A stretch of DNA of 64,000 nt from positions 14,504,671-14,568,670 of the forward strand of contig OZ023183.1 in NCBI GenBank assembly GCA_963995505.1, in the 5' to 3' direction. This stretch comes from Hypericum androsaemum. Lineage: Eukaryota > Streptophyta > Magnoliopsida > Malpighiales > Hypericaceae. A program made the translations under genes and the position numbers. Shown here piece after piece: positions 22,707-33,037 of this stretch (position 1 is its first letter; each line of letters starts with the position of its first letter). A model generated the notes under the pieces. That model was not told the origin of the DNA, searched no databases, and saw only the letters and a list, made by a program, of their open reading frames with translations.

Positions 22707-23705
22707 GAGATAATTACTGAGGACCCCAGGGTATAGTCAAATAGACCTTAAAGATCCTGTAATTTTTTTACTAATTTCCAAGCCCCCATAGTTTGATTTT
22801 TATTATACTCTTCGGTCCCCCGCTGACATCATTAATTTTTTTTATTTTTTAATCCTAAAATGACTATTATACCCCTAGAGTTATCTCCTACCTCTCCTCC
22901 GGTGAATCTTCCATCTTCTCCGGCAACCCTCCGTCTTCTCCAGCGACATCTCCGGCGACCTTTATTGCTCCCATGAAAAAATATCAAACACAAAGGAGAA
23001 CCCAGAACTAGAAAAGGCCAAATGGATTGTTTAACTACATTGTTGGTTATTTACAAGAGAATAGTGATGAAATACATGAACGAACTTAAGAGGATATAAA
23101 GCTAAAATAATGAAACTAACCCAGATTAGATCCATTCCACTGGACATTGTCAAATTTCAGGTCGTCATCGTCCTTCTTTCCGGTGGGAGCCTCGATTTGA
23201 TTATAAGGAAAATACCCCAATTAATTACCATCTTCAGAAAATAATGAGGTGAAATTTACCAGCCAATGCCAGCCATCGAGACCCACGACCTTCTTAACGA
23301 CGCCCTGGAGGCCGACAAGTACGGATTTGGTCCAGTTGTTTTCGGTGACCACCACCTTGATGTGACATGGCAGTACGGATAGTTCCTCCTTGCTGTTGTC
23401 CCCCCCGCCACCACCACCACCCACCTGCGCGTGCCCGTACGTAGAAGATGTCGCCGGAGATGTCACCGGAAAAGATGGAGGGTCGCCGAAGAAGATGGAA
23501 AGGTCGCCGGAGAGGAAGTAGGAGACAACTCTAGGAGTATAATAGTCATTTCAGGATGAAAAAAATAAAAAAAATTGATGACGTCAGCGAGGGACCGGAG
23601 AGTATAATAAAAACTAAACTACAGGGGCTCGAAAAGTAGTAGAGAAACTACATGGTTCTCAGAGTCTATTTAACTATACCCTGGAGTCCTCTCAGTAATT
23701 GTTTC
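22707..23705. mobile_element. Pack-MULE-like Mutator element with 230-bp inverted ends
   Basis: 999 bp. The left end begins GAGATAATTACTGAGGAC; the right end, read backwards, begins GAAACAATTACTGAGAGGAC. The inverted match runs for about 230 bp. A perfect 9-bp duplication TATCTTTTA flanks it (22698-22706 and 23706-23714). Long TIRs, a 9-bp duplication and a GAGATAATT start are hallmarks of Mutator-like elements. It sits in an intron-like stretch of gene copy 3, and excising it with one 9-mer restores the sequence seen in copy 2. No transposase is inside, so it would depend on one encoded elsewhere. Confidence 0.9.
23116..23466 (-). pseudogene. Captured gene fragment inside the Mutator-like element
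   Basis: An 81-codon minus-strand frame (23221-23466) reads through a glycine run (AQVGGGGGGGDN) into HIKVVVTENNWTKSVLVGL and GLDGWHWLV, where a GTAAAT donor-like site follows. A second piece at 23116-23198 encodes IEAPTGKKDDDDLKFDN and ends at TAG. The sequence resembles a conserved plant protein with a small beta-rich, KOW-like segment and an acidic tail; I cannot name it with confidence. The two pieces look like exons with a shortened intron between them, as expected when a Mutator-like element captures host genomic DNA. Confidence 0.65.
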
Positions 23706-24609
23706 TATCTTTTATTATAAAAACTAATAAACATTTTTTTGGCAGTTGCATTATTCAGGCTAATTACGATTATCTGACTTGTGATCACATTGCGACATGT
23801 GACTCACCAACAAATATCATACTTGGCAATGAGGACTTGAAATATTTCGTGCTCCGAATATATTAGAGCCTAGTCTTAAGGAATTCTTACCTGGTTGTTG
23901 TCGTATCTGTGTTAGAATTTGCTATTAAAGATCTAAGGAAAAGGTAAGTTTTCTAATTTTTTTATTTAATTTTTATTTTGTTTGTTTTCTGTTTGTATAT
24001 CATAACATTATGTTTTTCGAAGTTAATGGACTATAGATGTTTTTGGGAAACAAACACTTCAGCTTCAAATTCTGAAGACAAGTGTCTAACAATTGAAGAC
24101 AAAGTTGAAAACAAAGACATTTCAACTTAATTTGAAGTCGAAATAGTTTGATAACATTTTTGTAAGTTGTTGTTATTTAGTTTTTTAAAATTATAAAATT
24201 TTATGTACCTAACTATATTTTGTGTTTAGGCGCAGAACCAAAGGGTGATAGCATTGGTGGGATTTGTCTTGTTGTTCGTGACGTGATATACCTCATCCTA
24301 TGTGACCAAGATTGAACCAATGAACATACAAATTGTATTTTTAGTTGTTTATATTGTTGTATGGTTTTTGTTAACATGGCAAGGATACAAAGGTCTCATC
24401 ATTTGATTAAGGAATATTTCTCACAAGATTTATCTTCAAGACAATTATGTTTTTGTCGTGGATTTTTTTGTTTGTGGATGATAAATTTTGCTCCTCCTCT
24501 AGTGAGATTACATCATCTGAAATAACAACGTATGAAAAAAAATTCAAATAACATTGAAAGAAAGAAACGAGCTGAGAAATGGGGGTAAATATGGGGTAAA
24601 CGAGCCGAG

Positions 24610-24721
24610 AAAAGAGCCATGTTCAATATTTTTTGAACATGTAATTAATAGCTTAGACTTGATTTTGTACTTATATAAATATTTGAGATGTATATATAAT
24701 TAATTCATTTACCAAAAAAAA
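24610..24721 (+). mobile_element. Short retroinsertion with A-rich tail
   Basis: 112 bp ending TTTACCAAAAAAAA, flanked by TAAACGAGCCGAG (24597-24609) and TAAACGAGCTGAG (24722-24734), a 13-bp target duplication with one change. This fits a 5'-truncated LINE or a SINE inserted by target-primed reverse transcription. The segment is too short to assign. Confidence 0.55.
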
Positions 24722-24822
24722 TAAACGAGCTGAGTAGGACTCGAATTGCATGATCAGTGTAAATCGCAGAAATGGTCATTGTAATCTTATAAGTAATGGT
24801 CATTGTCACTTTACAAAATGCA

Positions 24823-25225
24823 GGACGATAAACACAAGCAACAACATAATATTTGGTTACCTCGTTCGTACCAAGTCAGGAAAAATTTTACTATATTTTC
24901 AATCAGACTGACAAGTAAAAATTACACTTTGGCACCCACACTCACTTAAGATTCTCTTCTTTTTGGCCACTCACTTTAGTCACCACCACTATCTTAGAGG
25001 CTACAAATGAGGTTACAACCCTAGGAAATAAATAAAACACGGAGGAACATTTTTGTCCAGCTTTTGGCAAAGTTTGTGGGCAGGCCGGGCCTGCCAGGCG
25101 GTCACTTTTCTGCCTCTTTATTTCTCCATTTCTCGACCCGTATCTTGACCTGATTGATCCTCCGAATATCTCCGAGTACCAAATCACATATGATCTGAAC
25201 TGTTTCTCATGCTTCATACCCAACA
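24823..25225 (-). repeat. Truncated LTR related to that of copia B
   Basis: It aligns with 6465-6964 in the same orientation, including ACTTTGGCACTCACACTCAC-like and CTACAAATGAGGTTA stretches and the outer end CATACCCAACA. The first part is missing and a piece is deleted near 25080. There is no internal copia sequence next to it, so it is a solo or truncated LTR. Confidence 0.78.
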
Positions 25226-25734
25226 TTTGTCACTGTCGTCATTCATGGCTCATCGGAGAGGGTTATGAGTGTTCTGTGTCGAACTTGTGAGGGTTGTCCA
25301 TGGCTCAGCAGAGATGGTGCATCATTTTGGCTAGTGCGACGGCCCCGATGTTAAGGACGACTTGTTGTCACCAGCAGATTTGGAAAAGGGGAAAAAAAAG
25401 GCCCTGACGTCGGCACGGGATAAAAAGAACACAGCCGAGATCTGTCCATGGCGAGGTTGGTCTTCGAGGTCGAGCAATCTACCTTAATGGCGGGTCATCT
25501 TCTTCGGGTGATGCAGGATTGGCCAAGATGAGTTAGCTCGGGGTTTGGTCTATTCAAGGCGTGGTCAGGCGGGGCTCGAGAAGGGATGGAAGGTCGTCGA
25601 AAGATGGACGATTTGGAAGAGGTGGCGATTGAGACCTCGATGGTGTCGTTCTGGAGGTTCACCGACGTCAACCCCCTCTCTCAAGGTTGTCCGAGGTTGA
25701 ATTTGCTTGGTTTGAAGGCGAGGTTGCTTGCTGG
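25226..25734. other. GC-richer stretch without a recognisable gene
   Basis: Higher GC content than its surroundings and next to a Mutator-like terminal sequence, so it might be captured gene DNA. However, every frame is short and I recognise no domain. Confidence 0.3.
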
Positions 25735-26010
25735 AATTTGCTAGATGAACATGGTGTTTTGTTCGTAGGTTGAAGAAGAAATAAGATAATTTTTCTTAAT
25801 TTTTTCAAGGGTAAAATGATCATTTAAAAATTGTGTTGATTCTTGACGTTAGCGAGAGACCCAAAATCGTATAATAAAATTAAATTTTAAAATTTTTTTA
25901 ATCTATTACCGTAATACGGAGTGAAAGATGAATATACTAAACTTCAAGAGTGAAAGATTAAATTTTTTTTAATCTATTACCGTAATGTAATACAGAGTGT
26001 AATTTGCCCT
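25735..26010 (-). repeat. Mutator-like terminal sequence, inverted partner of 5760-6110
   Basis: Read on the minus strand it begins GGGCAAATTACACTCTGTA and reaches the same CAACACAATTTTT, CATTTTACCCTT and TTCTTCAACCTACGAACAAA stretches as 5760-6110. It contains its own duplication of a 'TTACGGTAATAGATTAAAAA' motif (near 25900 and 25970). A 9-mer ATCTAAAAC follows at 26012-26020. Confidence 0.55.
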
Positions 26011-26194
26011 TATCTAAAACTTTTTTTTAGGGATACCTTATCTAAAACTTCGGGCATAAATGGTTGCCGTGTCGAGTCACGCATGCTATTATTCCTTCGT
26101 GCCGAGTCAACAGTCAACACGCATATTTTGTTTCTTTAGACGAATTTTCCAGGTTCGTTAATTACCAAGAGAACCTTCAGTCCCTTTATGCATG

Positions 26195-26823
26195 AATTAT
26201 TTCATTGTGCTATTATACTTGTGGTCTTTATTTTGAAAGTATACTTTCCTAGATGCCTTTCGGTAGAATAAGAGTTTATCCGTATCCTATATTTAGAGGT
26301 AAAATCCACATACCAGAAGAGATCGAGAGTTTCTAACTCATTCTATTTTATACTATAATTGAGAGTGGTTATATTTTTTAATAACTCCGAGAATGGTTAT
26401 ATTAATATAATATAATATAATATTGGAATGTAAGCAAGACCTATATCTAGAATCTTTCAATGATGAGTGGATAAGCTTATGTTTACATTTTGATTAAATA
26501 CCTAATGCATTCATGACAACCATTTGCTTTAACTTTTGTAATATGTAATATTGTGTTGAGTTTGACGAGGAATAAGTAAAAGAGCAATTATTTTTCTATT
26601 TTGTTTCGCACTCTTAATTCGACCTAAATAGATTACTTGATGTATAAGAATTTGCTTCTATATAAAGGCATGTTACCCAAGAGTTTTGTATGACTTTGTG
26701 ACTTGGATCCATCAATAAAAGTTCTCATTTCTCTCAGTGGATGTAACCATTAGGCCGAACCACGTAATCTCTTGTGTCCGTGTTCTTTATACATTTTGTT
26801 CTCTAGTTGCTAAATTCTTAACA
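26195..26823 (+). repeat. Possible solo or truncated copia-type LTR
   Basis: The right part has the look of a copia LTR: a TATA-like TATATAAAGG near 26660, then a GCCGAACCACGTAATCTC run near 26753 and an end TTCTTAACA at 26823. The 'CGAACCACGTAAATC' wording is common in R/U5 regions of plant copia LTRs, from memory. The left end is uncertain and I find no target duplication. Confidence 0.4.
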
Positions 26824-27049
26824 TGTTGATAAGGTAATAATGTAAATCTACTTATAATATAAAAGGTAAGATGCACATCATACCATAGATCATACAGATA
26901 TTTCATGTGGGTGTCCAGACCGAGATTTTCTTAGAGTTCTCACGATTGAATCAAAGATCTATGCACTACATTTAGACTCGTTGACTTTCAAAATAATTTT
27001 AACGTTTTAATTGCAAACCATAAAACAAATATTCAAAGTTACATCAATT

Positions 27050-27436
27050 GGACACTCAATTATATAAAATAATAATATTTAATTTTAAGTTAAGAAGCAA
27101 ATAATTTGTATATTTTATTAACAAGTGTAATGCAAAAATTGTAGGGTTAAAGAAAAAATATGTATATGTTAATCTAGACGACGTTAACTATAATTTCTTA
27201 AGTAGCATCTCATTAATTGATCTATGAGTAAGTTTGAATCTATATGAATCATATATAGACTCTAACTTTAAAACTCGACCCATACGATTATCTCACCTAG
27301 ATAATAAGGTAAGGGCATAGAGTTTGAATTTTTTTGTCATCTCTACAAAGATAAAAAAATAACATACACCAATTATTATAGAGGAGAAATGTCAAATACG
27401 ACCATTAGTTAAAAAATTGGACTTTTTCTTGCCTCC
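27050..27436 (+). repeat. Duplicated block, copy B part 1
   Basis: Matches 2240-2640 in the same orientation. It stops abruptly at about 27436, where the truncated LTR of copia C begins. Confidence 0.75.
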
Positions 27437-27642
27437 CAGGGCCGCTGGGCCATCAGATTCCTAACAATCTGTTTCTCCCTCCCCAGTGAGGGCCAAGGGA
27501 GTAGTGGCCGGTGAACCCTTCCTAGCATCAGCATTTTGCTTCTTCTTCTTCGTCTTATGACCCAATCAAGTTCCCCGAGCATCTTCGGGCTCCGAACTCA
27601 ATCGATCAATTCTCGAGATATCCTCAGGCTCCATACCCAACA
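27437..27642 (-). repeat. Truncated 3' LTR of copia C
   Basis: Only the first 206 bases of the LTR (minus-strand reading, from TGTTGGGTATGGAGCC) remain. They align with 30936-30725. The break at 27437 coincides with the edge of the duplicated block, so a deletion removed the rest together with flanking DNA. Confidence 0.85.
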
Positions 27643-28735
27643 ATCTCCCACCTGGAGACTGACCTCAACACAAACTACCTCTCACTAGGTGATCCTCATC
27701 TTCACTTATACCAATCACCTGTCACTGGATGACCTTCTTCATCTCTTGGTAATCTCCTACCCGGAGACTAACCACAACACGAACTACCCATCACTGGGCA
27801 ATTCTCATCACTTGTCACCATCCACTTGATAACCATTTTCACTTCTTCCAACTTATCATCATTCACTTGATGACCTTCTTCACTTTGTTTCATGTCACCC
27901 GTCGCTAAGCAACCTTCTTCTCTACTTTGCACTTGGCACCCGTCACTAGGTGAGCATCTTCACCAATTGGCACTCGTCACCCGTCACTAGATGACCTTCT
28001 CCTCTAATTGGCGCTTTGACCTCTTCTCATCTCTTCACAAGGCTAGTTAAAGCCAAGCATAGCTCTAACTTCTTCAAGTCACTCTCCTTAGTCATCACAC
28101 TTGTAAGACCACCTCTTCTCTCAATGTAGCTTGATGCCACATCTGCATGAACACATCTTACCACTTTAGCCTTTTTGCCCTTCTCACTTAGGCCCTTCTC
28201 TACAAAGCTTGTCAAGTGGACGGGCATCCACTTCATTACCTTCTCACATTACTTTCTAGGACTTCTCAAAAGTCTTCTCTCTACTCCCACCGGATCTGTT
28301 ATCACTAGTCTTATACACCACTTTGCATACCTCACCCGACCACCCGTGAAAGCATCTGGAGTCTTTTGCTTTTGAGCTCTCTCTTTGTAACACATGTTCT
28401 CCTTTGCCACATACCTAACTCTTCTAGCCTCCCGATTATGCAATGCATTACCACATACTCAACGACTCCATCTTCTCACTCTTTTCAAGCATCCTTTTGT
28501 GCATAAGTTCACCTGCTGTGCACTTGCATAATCTCCTGGCTCACCACCATCCATCGATAAGAGATAGTAGTTGATAAGCGAGAACTCCTGCGATGAACCA
28601 CCTTCACTCGTAGAACTTTGCTGCGAAACCACTGGCAGTGGGGAACTTGGTTTCGCCTTCTCCTCTCCGGCTTTCTAGCCATTCAGTATCTTCTTGTTTC
28701 CACCTGAGTTCAAGATGTCTAGCTTGGCCATCTCA
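27643..28735 (-). other. 3' internal part of copia C, degenerate
   Basis: Starts with a polypurine tract on the minus strand (CCAGGTGGGAGAT). A run of imperfect repeats follows between about 27660 and 28010, each containing a variant of GTCACTAGGTGA or CACTTGATGACC spaced roughly 35-50 bp apart. Beyond that, short open frames on the minus strand (28027-28236, 28249-28443) show no RT or RNase H motif. A Ser/Glu-rich linker like that of copia B can be read near 28560-28735. Confidence 0.55.
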
Positions 28736-29560
28736 ATTCTAGAACCACATCATTGGATACACTCCTCTTATCCTTGAACTCTTGAGCTTGTACTCTCTGT
28801 CATTTCTTGATCTCAAGCACACCTTAAGACCCTTCTCATCAATAAAGGTCTTGTAGCACAATAAACCACCCAAGGATGCCTCTGGTGCCGGTCCCCTCAC
28901 ATCATTTTGGACTAATTCAAGCTTCTCTACCTTCTGGGAAATACCATCTCTCGAAAAGCTCACTCTCTTCCACTCTGTAAGATCACAAGGCTCACAAAGA
29001 CCCACCTATTCGATCTTCAAGCTTAGTTGCTTCCCTCTTGAACAAAGCACCTTCATCCCCTTCTCACACATGTGGCCATTATGCCACTCACGGGTGTTCT
29101 TTGTCACATACAATATTCCCTTCTTTACTTCTCGAGCCACTACCATGGCTCATTTTGTGATCTTCCATGACCCACGGTCAAAGACCACACCATAGCCTTC
29201 CTCATCCAATTGCCCCACGGATAGCAAGTTCATTTTCAATCTAGGAACATGCCTCACACCCTTCATTTACAACAACGATATGTTAGGGGTCTTGATTCGC
29301 ACCTCTCCTATGCCCACAACTTGTAAGGTTTCACCATTTGTTTGACGAACCTTGCCAAAGTCACCTAGGATATACTTCTCCATCACCATCGCATCACTAC
29401 AATAGTGGAATGAGGCTCCTGAATCCACTACCCACTCCTTCAACAGACTCTATTAACTCAATACCAACACATCTCTATGATCTTACGTCGTTGCATTGGC
29501 CGACTCGTCCTCCCTCCTTGGTGCCGAGCACTGATCTTGGGAGTGACCATACTTGTCATA
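28736..29560 (-). pseudogene. copia C protease-integrase N-terminal region, broken
   Basis: Minus-strand reading, with stops: GVRHVPRLKMNLLSVGQLDE (end of protease/start of integrase) near 29260-29200, then NTREWHNGHM and CEPC, the zinc-binding part of integrase, and KRVSFSRDG...LELVQNDVRGPAP near 28960-28880. In this family the last motif holds the first catalytic Asp of DDE integrase, here within LVQNDV. The frame ends at 28739, where the rest of integrase is missing. Confidence 0.8.
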
Positions 29561-30230
29561 ATTCCAACACTAAAACAAGCTCAAATCCCTCTTCGATCCA
29601 CCCCTCAGTTTAGATTTTGACCTACCCCGATTCTTCCTCCCCTTCGACTCGTACTTCTCCCTATTGTCCACACTCAAAGCTAATGTCGAGGCTACTCCAA
29701 ATTCTCTTCTTCGGATCTCTTCACTCAAGATCAAATCCCTCACCTCATCTAGCTTAAGTACCCTTTTCTGCCAAGGCACTCACCTCCATGATCGTACCAC
29801 TCCAACTATTGGGCAAGGAACTTAGCAAAATTAGGGCTTGTACCTCATCATCGAAGTCAATCTTCACCAAGCTCAATTGGGCAATCATCGCATTAAACTC
29901 CTGTAGGTGTTTGGCCACCATATCACTCTCCGCCATCTTGAGGTTGAACAACCTCCTCATCAAATATACTTTATTGGCAGCCGAGGGCTTCTCATACATC
30001 TCGGACAAAGTCTCCAACATCTTCTTGGTAGACTTTGACTTCACCGTGTGCAATGCCACATTTCTAGACAACGACAAGCGCACCACACTCATCACTTTCT
30101 GATCTAGCAACTTTCACTCCTCCTCCTTCATGTTGTCCGACTTCTTCTCACTGAGGTAGGTACGAATTCTTGCCATACAAATAGTCATCTCTTTGCATCT
30201 TTCAAAAGCCATAGTCTACATCATCAAACC
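29561..30230 (-). pseudogene. copia C gag, broken
   Basis: The N-terminal part reads DVDYGF, stop, KMQ, then YLYGKNSYLP near 30230-30155. The UBN2-type gag core follows in an open frame (30110-29754): VRLSLSRNVALHTVKSKSTK, AANKVYLMRRLFNLKM and LLSSLPNSWSGTIMEV. A basic stretch (RKNRGRSKSKLRGGSK) precedes a damaged zinc knuckle (CWNYDKYGHSQDQC, second Cys changed to Tyr). Gag would form the particle shell. The stop and frameshift show it is dead. Confidence 0.86.
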
Positions 30231-30289
30231 TCTCCACGGGCGACTTTCATTCACCTATCATGCTTGCTCCCACCACGCCCTAAATTCGG

Positions 30290-30301
30290 GCTCTGATACC
30301 A
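30290..30301 (-). other. Primer-binding site of copia C (initiator tRNA-Met)
   Basis: On the minus strand TGGTATCAGAGC lies two bases inside the 5' LTR boundary. This 12-mer is the well-known complement of the plant initiator tRNA-Met 3' end, used by most Ty1/copia elements, and it fixes the direction of the element. Confidence 0.9.
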
Positions 30302-30303
30302 GT

Positions 30304-30936
30304 TGTTGGAGAAAACACCCATTTCCCACATGGACCCAAGCAACGCAACAGAAAATACACACGAGCAAACTACGAGAAGTACGAACACACAAACACAAAG
30401 GAAGCACAAAGAGGGACACAATTATTTGTTCACCCGGTTTGATCCTCAATGATCTACGTCCGGGAGCTACCAAGCCAGGAGAGATTTCACAATAATCACA
30501 CAATGGAGCTTCACTTGCTCTCTACAATGGATGCCTCACTCTTGGCCTCTCCACCTCTCTTTTCTATCCTCTTCTCCTCTCTTCTCTCTTTGAGAGCTTT
30601 ATGGCAAATGGCAACACATTCAATGAGGCAAGAATGGGTATTTATAGTCCTACAAAACCTAGGAGCCCTTTTGGAGTCAGGAGGGGAAACTTGTCTAAGA
30701 AAATCACTTTTCTCGGGCATCCCCAGTGGCCCCTGGGCCATCAGATTCCCAACAATCTGTCGCCCCCCCCCCCCCCGCAGCGAGGGCCAAAGGAGTAGCG
30801 GCCGCTGGGCCCTCCCCAACATGAGCATTTTGCTTCTTCTTCTTCGTCTCTTGACCCAATCAAGTCCCCCGAGCATCCTCGGACTCCGAACCCGATCGAC
30901 CAACTCTCGAGACATCCTCAGGCTCCATACCCAACA
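30304..30936 (-). repeat. 5' LTR of copia C
   Basis: 633 bp, TGTTGG...CCAACA on the plus strand and TGTTGGG...CCAACA on the minus. It contains a 14-base C run (30763-30776). Its outer 210 bp align with 27437-27642. Confidence 0.87.
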
Positions 30937-31545
30937 TGGTCATGATTCTAAACCGGAGGTTCTGGTAACCGGATTTGAAACCAAGGACAAGGTTCCAAAA
31001 ATTATCCTGGAACCTTCTTAGAAGGTTTTAGTTACGTTCAATGATTTCTTCATAACCATAACTGGAGGTTTGGAACCATCTTCATCCTCTTCCATTCTTC
31101 AAAAATTATACCATATATTCTCAATTCTCTCTTAATATCTGTTGATTAATTATTCTCAACAAATATTATCTCTAAATAGAGGGAAAAAAATACATCAGAC
31201 TTTGATTACTTTTGAGCTAAGGATAAATAACTTATTTTTCTGCAAAAAAATCTAAAACTATTTTTAAAATGGAACCTTATAATCGGAAGTTCCAGAAACA
31301 GCCCCGAAACTTTATTTCAGAATTCTAAATACATTTTTAACTTTTCAAAACCTTGTAACCGACAATTCTGGAACCGTAACTGGGTCTAGAATCGTGGTCA
31401 CCCTTAAGCAAACTATCACCTAATGCACCATTAAGGAGAAAACGAATGTTACCCGAGGAAGTCCACTAGTGGCCCATAAGCCATTACAAGCCCGGCCCAT
31501 TTAAAAGAAGTAGAAGGAAGTATTCCTAATTACACTGTACAGTGA
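30937..31545 (+). repeat. Duplicated block, copy B parts 2 and 3
   Basis: 30937-31022 matches 2935-3035, and 31405-31545 matches 3895-4055, both in the same orientation. The middle (31023-31404) has several copies of an AACCGGA(G/A)GTTC-like motif and no clear counterpart in copy A. Confidence 0.72.
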
Positions 31546-31972
31546 ATGATGCGAGTCCGTTTACCTTAAGCTTTTCTTTTTGAGAATTAATACTTCGTGA
31601 TATTATAAATTAAGGTGGAGATCGGAGAGTCAGGGTCCAAAAGAACGGTGAACTCCGAAGGCGGATTAATTGCCCGGTGCACATATTCTCAAGTCGCTAT
31701 CCAATTTGTCTCCTTGCAGAAAAAATTGTAAATGGCACAACTTCAATATATGATAAAATATTCATAAATCACTTATGCATTCAATATCAAAATATTTAAA
31801 CCCATCTCAAAGATATTCATGCATGAAATCTAAGGCGGTAACTTAATTGATCTAATTGAAAATTTATCACAACAAATATTTGTCACTCATACCTTATTAA
31901 GAATTCGAATTTGAGACTTTTATTTCAAGTAAAATAACTTCATGTCACTTGAAGTTAGTACTTGCTGATAGT

Positions 31973-32052
<80 letters not shown>

Positions 32053-33037
32053 CTCCAAAGTAATGGATAGATTAGTTACACGAGCGAGTTGTACAAGAGC
32101 GGAAACCCCAAATTAAAAGTCAGGAATGAAAGCCATAACTGTTGGATAAAATAAAACATCCCAAAATTATCAAAATAATAATAAAAACATCCCTATAAAT
32201 TGCATAAGTTTTACTAGTCCCACAAACTAGGGTGAACTACAAAGTATATTTTGAACTACAAAATTACTTGGTAAAAAATGTGTTAAACTACAAAGTATAT
32301 TTTGACTGAAATTTGACGTTTCGGTTATACGATGACTGGATTCAGATTGTATTATACGCTTCATGACATTGGCCTGCTACCTTGAGTTGATGTAAGCATG
32401 TCCTCACAATTTATGATATCCAACTTAAACTAAATAAACCATCGTTTCCTTAAAAATTCTAAGATATCCAAATACATCATTAATTAGCTATAATCTGATA
32501 TCCGAACATTTACTATATTGACTAATCTAGATTCGAGTTACGTAAACTCTTTAAATGATAGCAAGACTCCGTAGAAAAATATTTAATACTGCTAAAATAA
32601 ATTCAAGACAACTTCACGTCCCAAAAGTATTATCTCCTTTGATTAAGAAACATTGAACCACAAAATATATTCCGACAATCTGTTACATTACACACAATTG
32701 CATCCCAGAAAACAGATAGAAGTCAATGCATTAATTATCTTCACGTCAATGCATTTATTATGATATAATAACATATTGGTACCATGAACATGCCCGAGCC
32801 AGGAACAACTACACTGTCAGAATCCTAAATGATCAAATTTGACATATATGGAACATCTGCTCAAGCTATTTCTATTCATATAATTTCCGTGCCCATGATT
32901 TACTTATAAAAAAAAACAATTTGCATGACCAAAAAAACCCCTCACAAGATGGAAAGTGCTAAAAAAAATGAAATCTCAAACTAATTAAATATAATCAAAA
33001 GCCAAATTCCAAACAAACTATGTCTATTTTAGGGCAT
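31546..33037. other. AT-rich intergenic DNA downstream of the MYB gene
   Basis: No gene visible. The last part, about 32850-33037, is expected to hold the 3' UTR of the MYB gene. A direct repeat of ACTACAAAGTATATTTTGA lies near 32236 and 32287. Confidence 0.5.
31976..32048. repeat. (AT)n microsatellite
   Basis: Uninterrupted AT dinucleotides for 73 bases. Likely to vary in length between individuals and to be prone to assembly or sequencing error. Confidence 0.98.

Larger units (their letters stand above)
19546..24590 (+). pseudogene. Unrecognised multi-exon gene, partial copy 3, twice interrupted
   Basis: The leader at 19546-19685 matches 18045-18200. The exon pieces resume at 22415 after a solo LTR and again at 23715 after a Mutator-like element. 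They include FLKHTDEEIDQICYFTKVEE near 22520, YKEQTTVILNMSRYL ending at GTAAG near 22667, ANYDYLTC...CDSPTNIILGNEDL near 23760-23840, the coiled-coil piece near 24060, and a C-terminal piece IALVGFVLLFVT, stop, then IVFLVVYIVVWFLLTWQGY near 24250-24400. That last hydrophobic stretch looks like a tail anchor. Several stops exclude function. Confidence 0.62.
27437..30936 (-). mobile_element. Ty1/copia element C, internally deleted
   Basis: On the minus strand: 5' LTR (30936-30304), tRNA-Met primer site (30301-30290), gag (about 30230-29561), protease and the integrase N-terminal part (about 29560-28736), non-coding remains, a polypurine tract next to 27643, and a truncated 3' LTR (27642-27437). 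The reverse transcriptase core and RNase H are missing. The outer end of the 3' LTR is lost, so no target duplication can be read. It sits inside copy B of the duplicated block. Confidence 0.88.

Noticed and set aside
30193..31021. Frames of 100-190 codons on both strands over the copia C LTR
   Set aside because: They cover the LTR and primer site in competing frames and match no protein motif.
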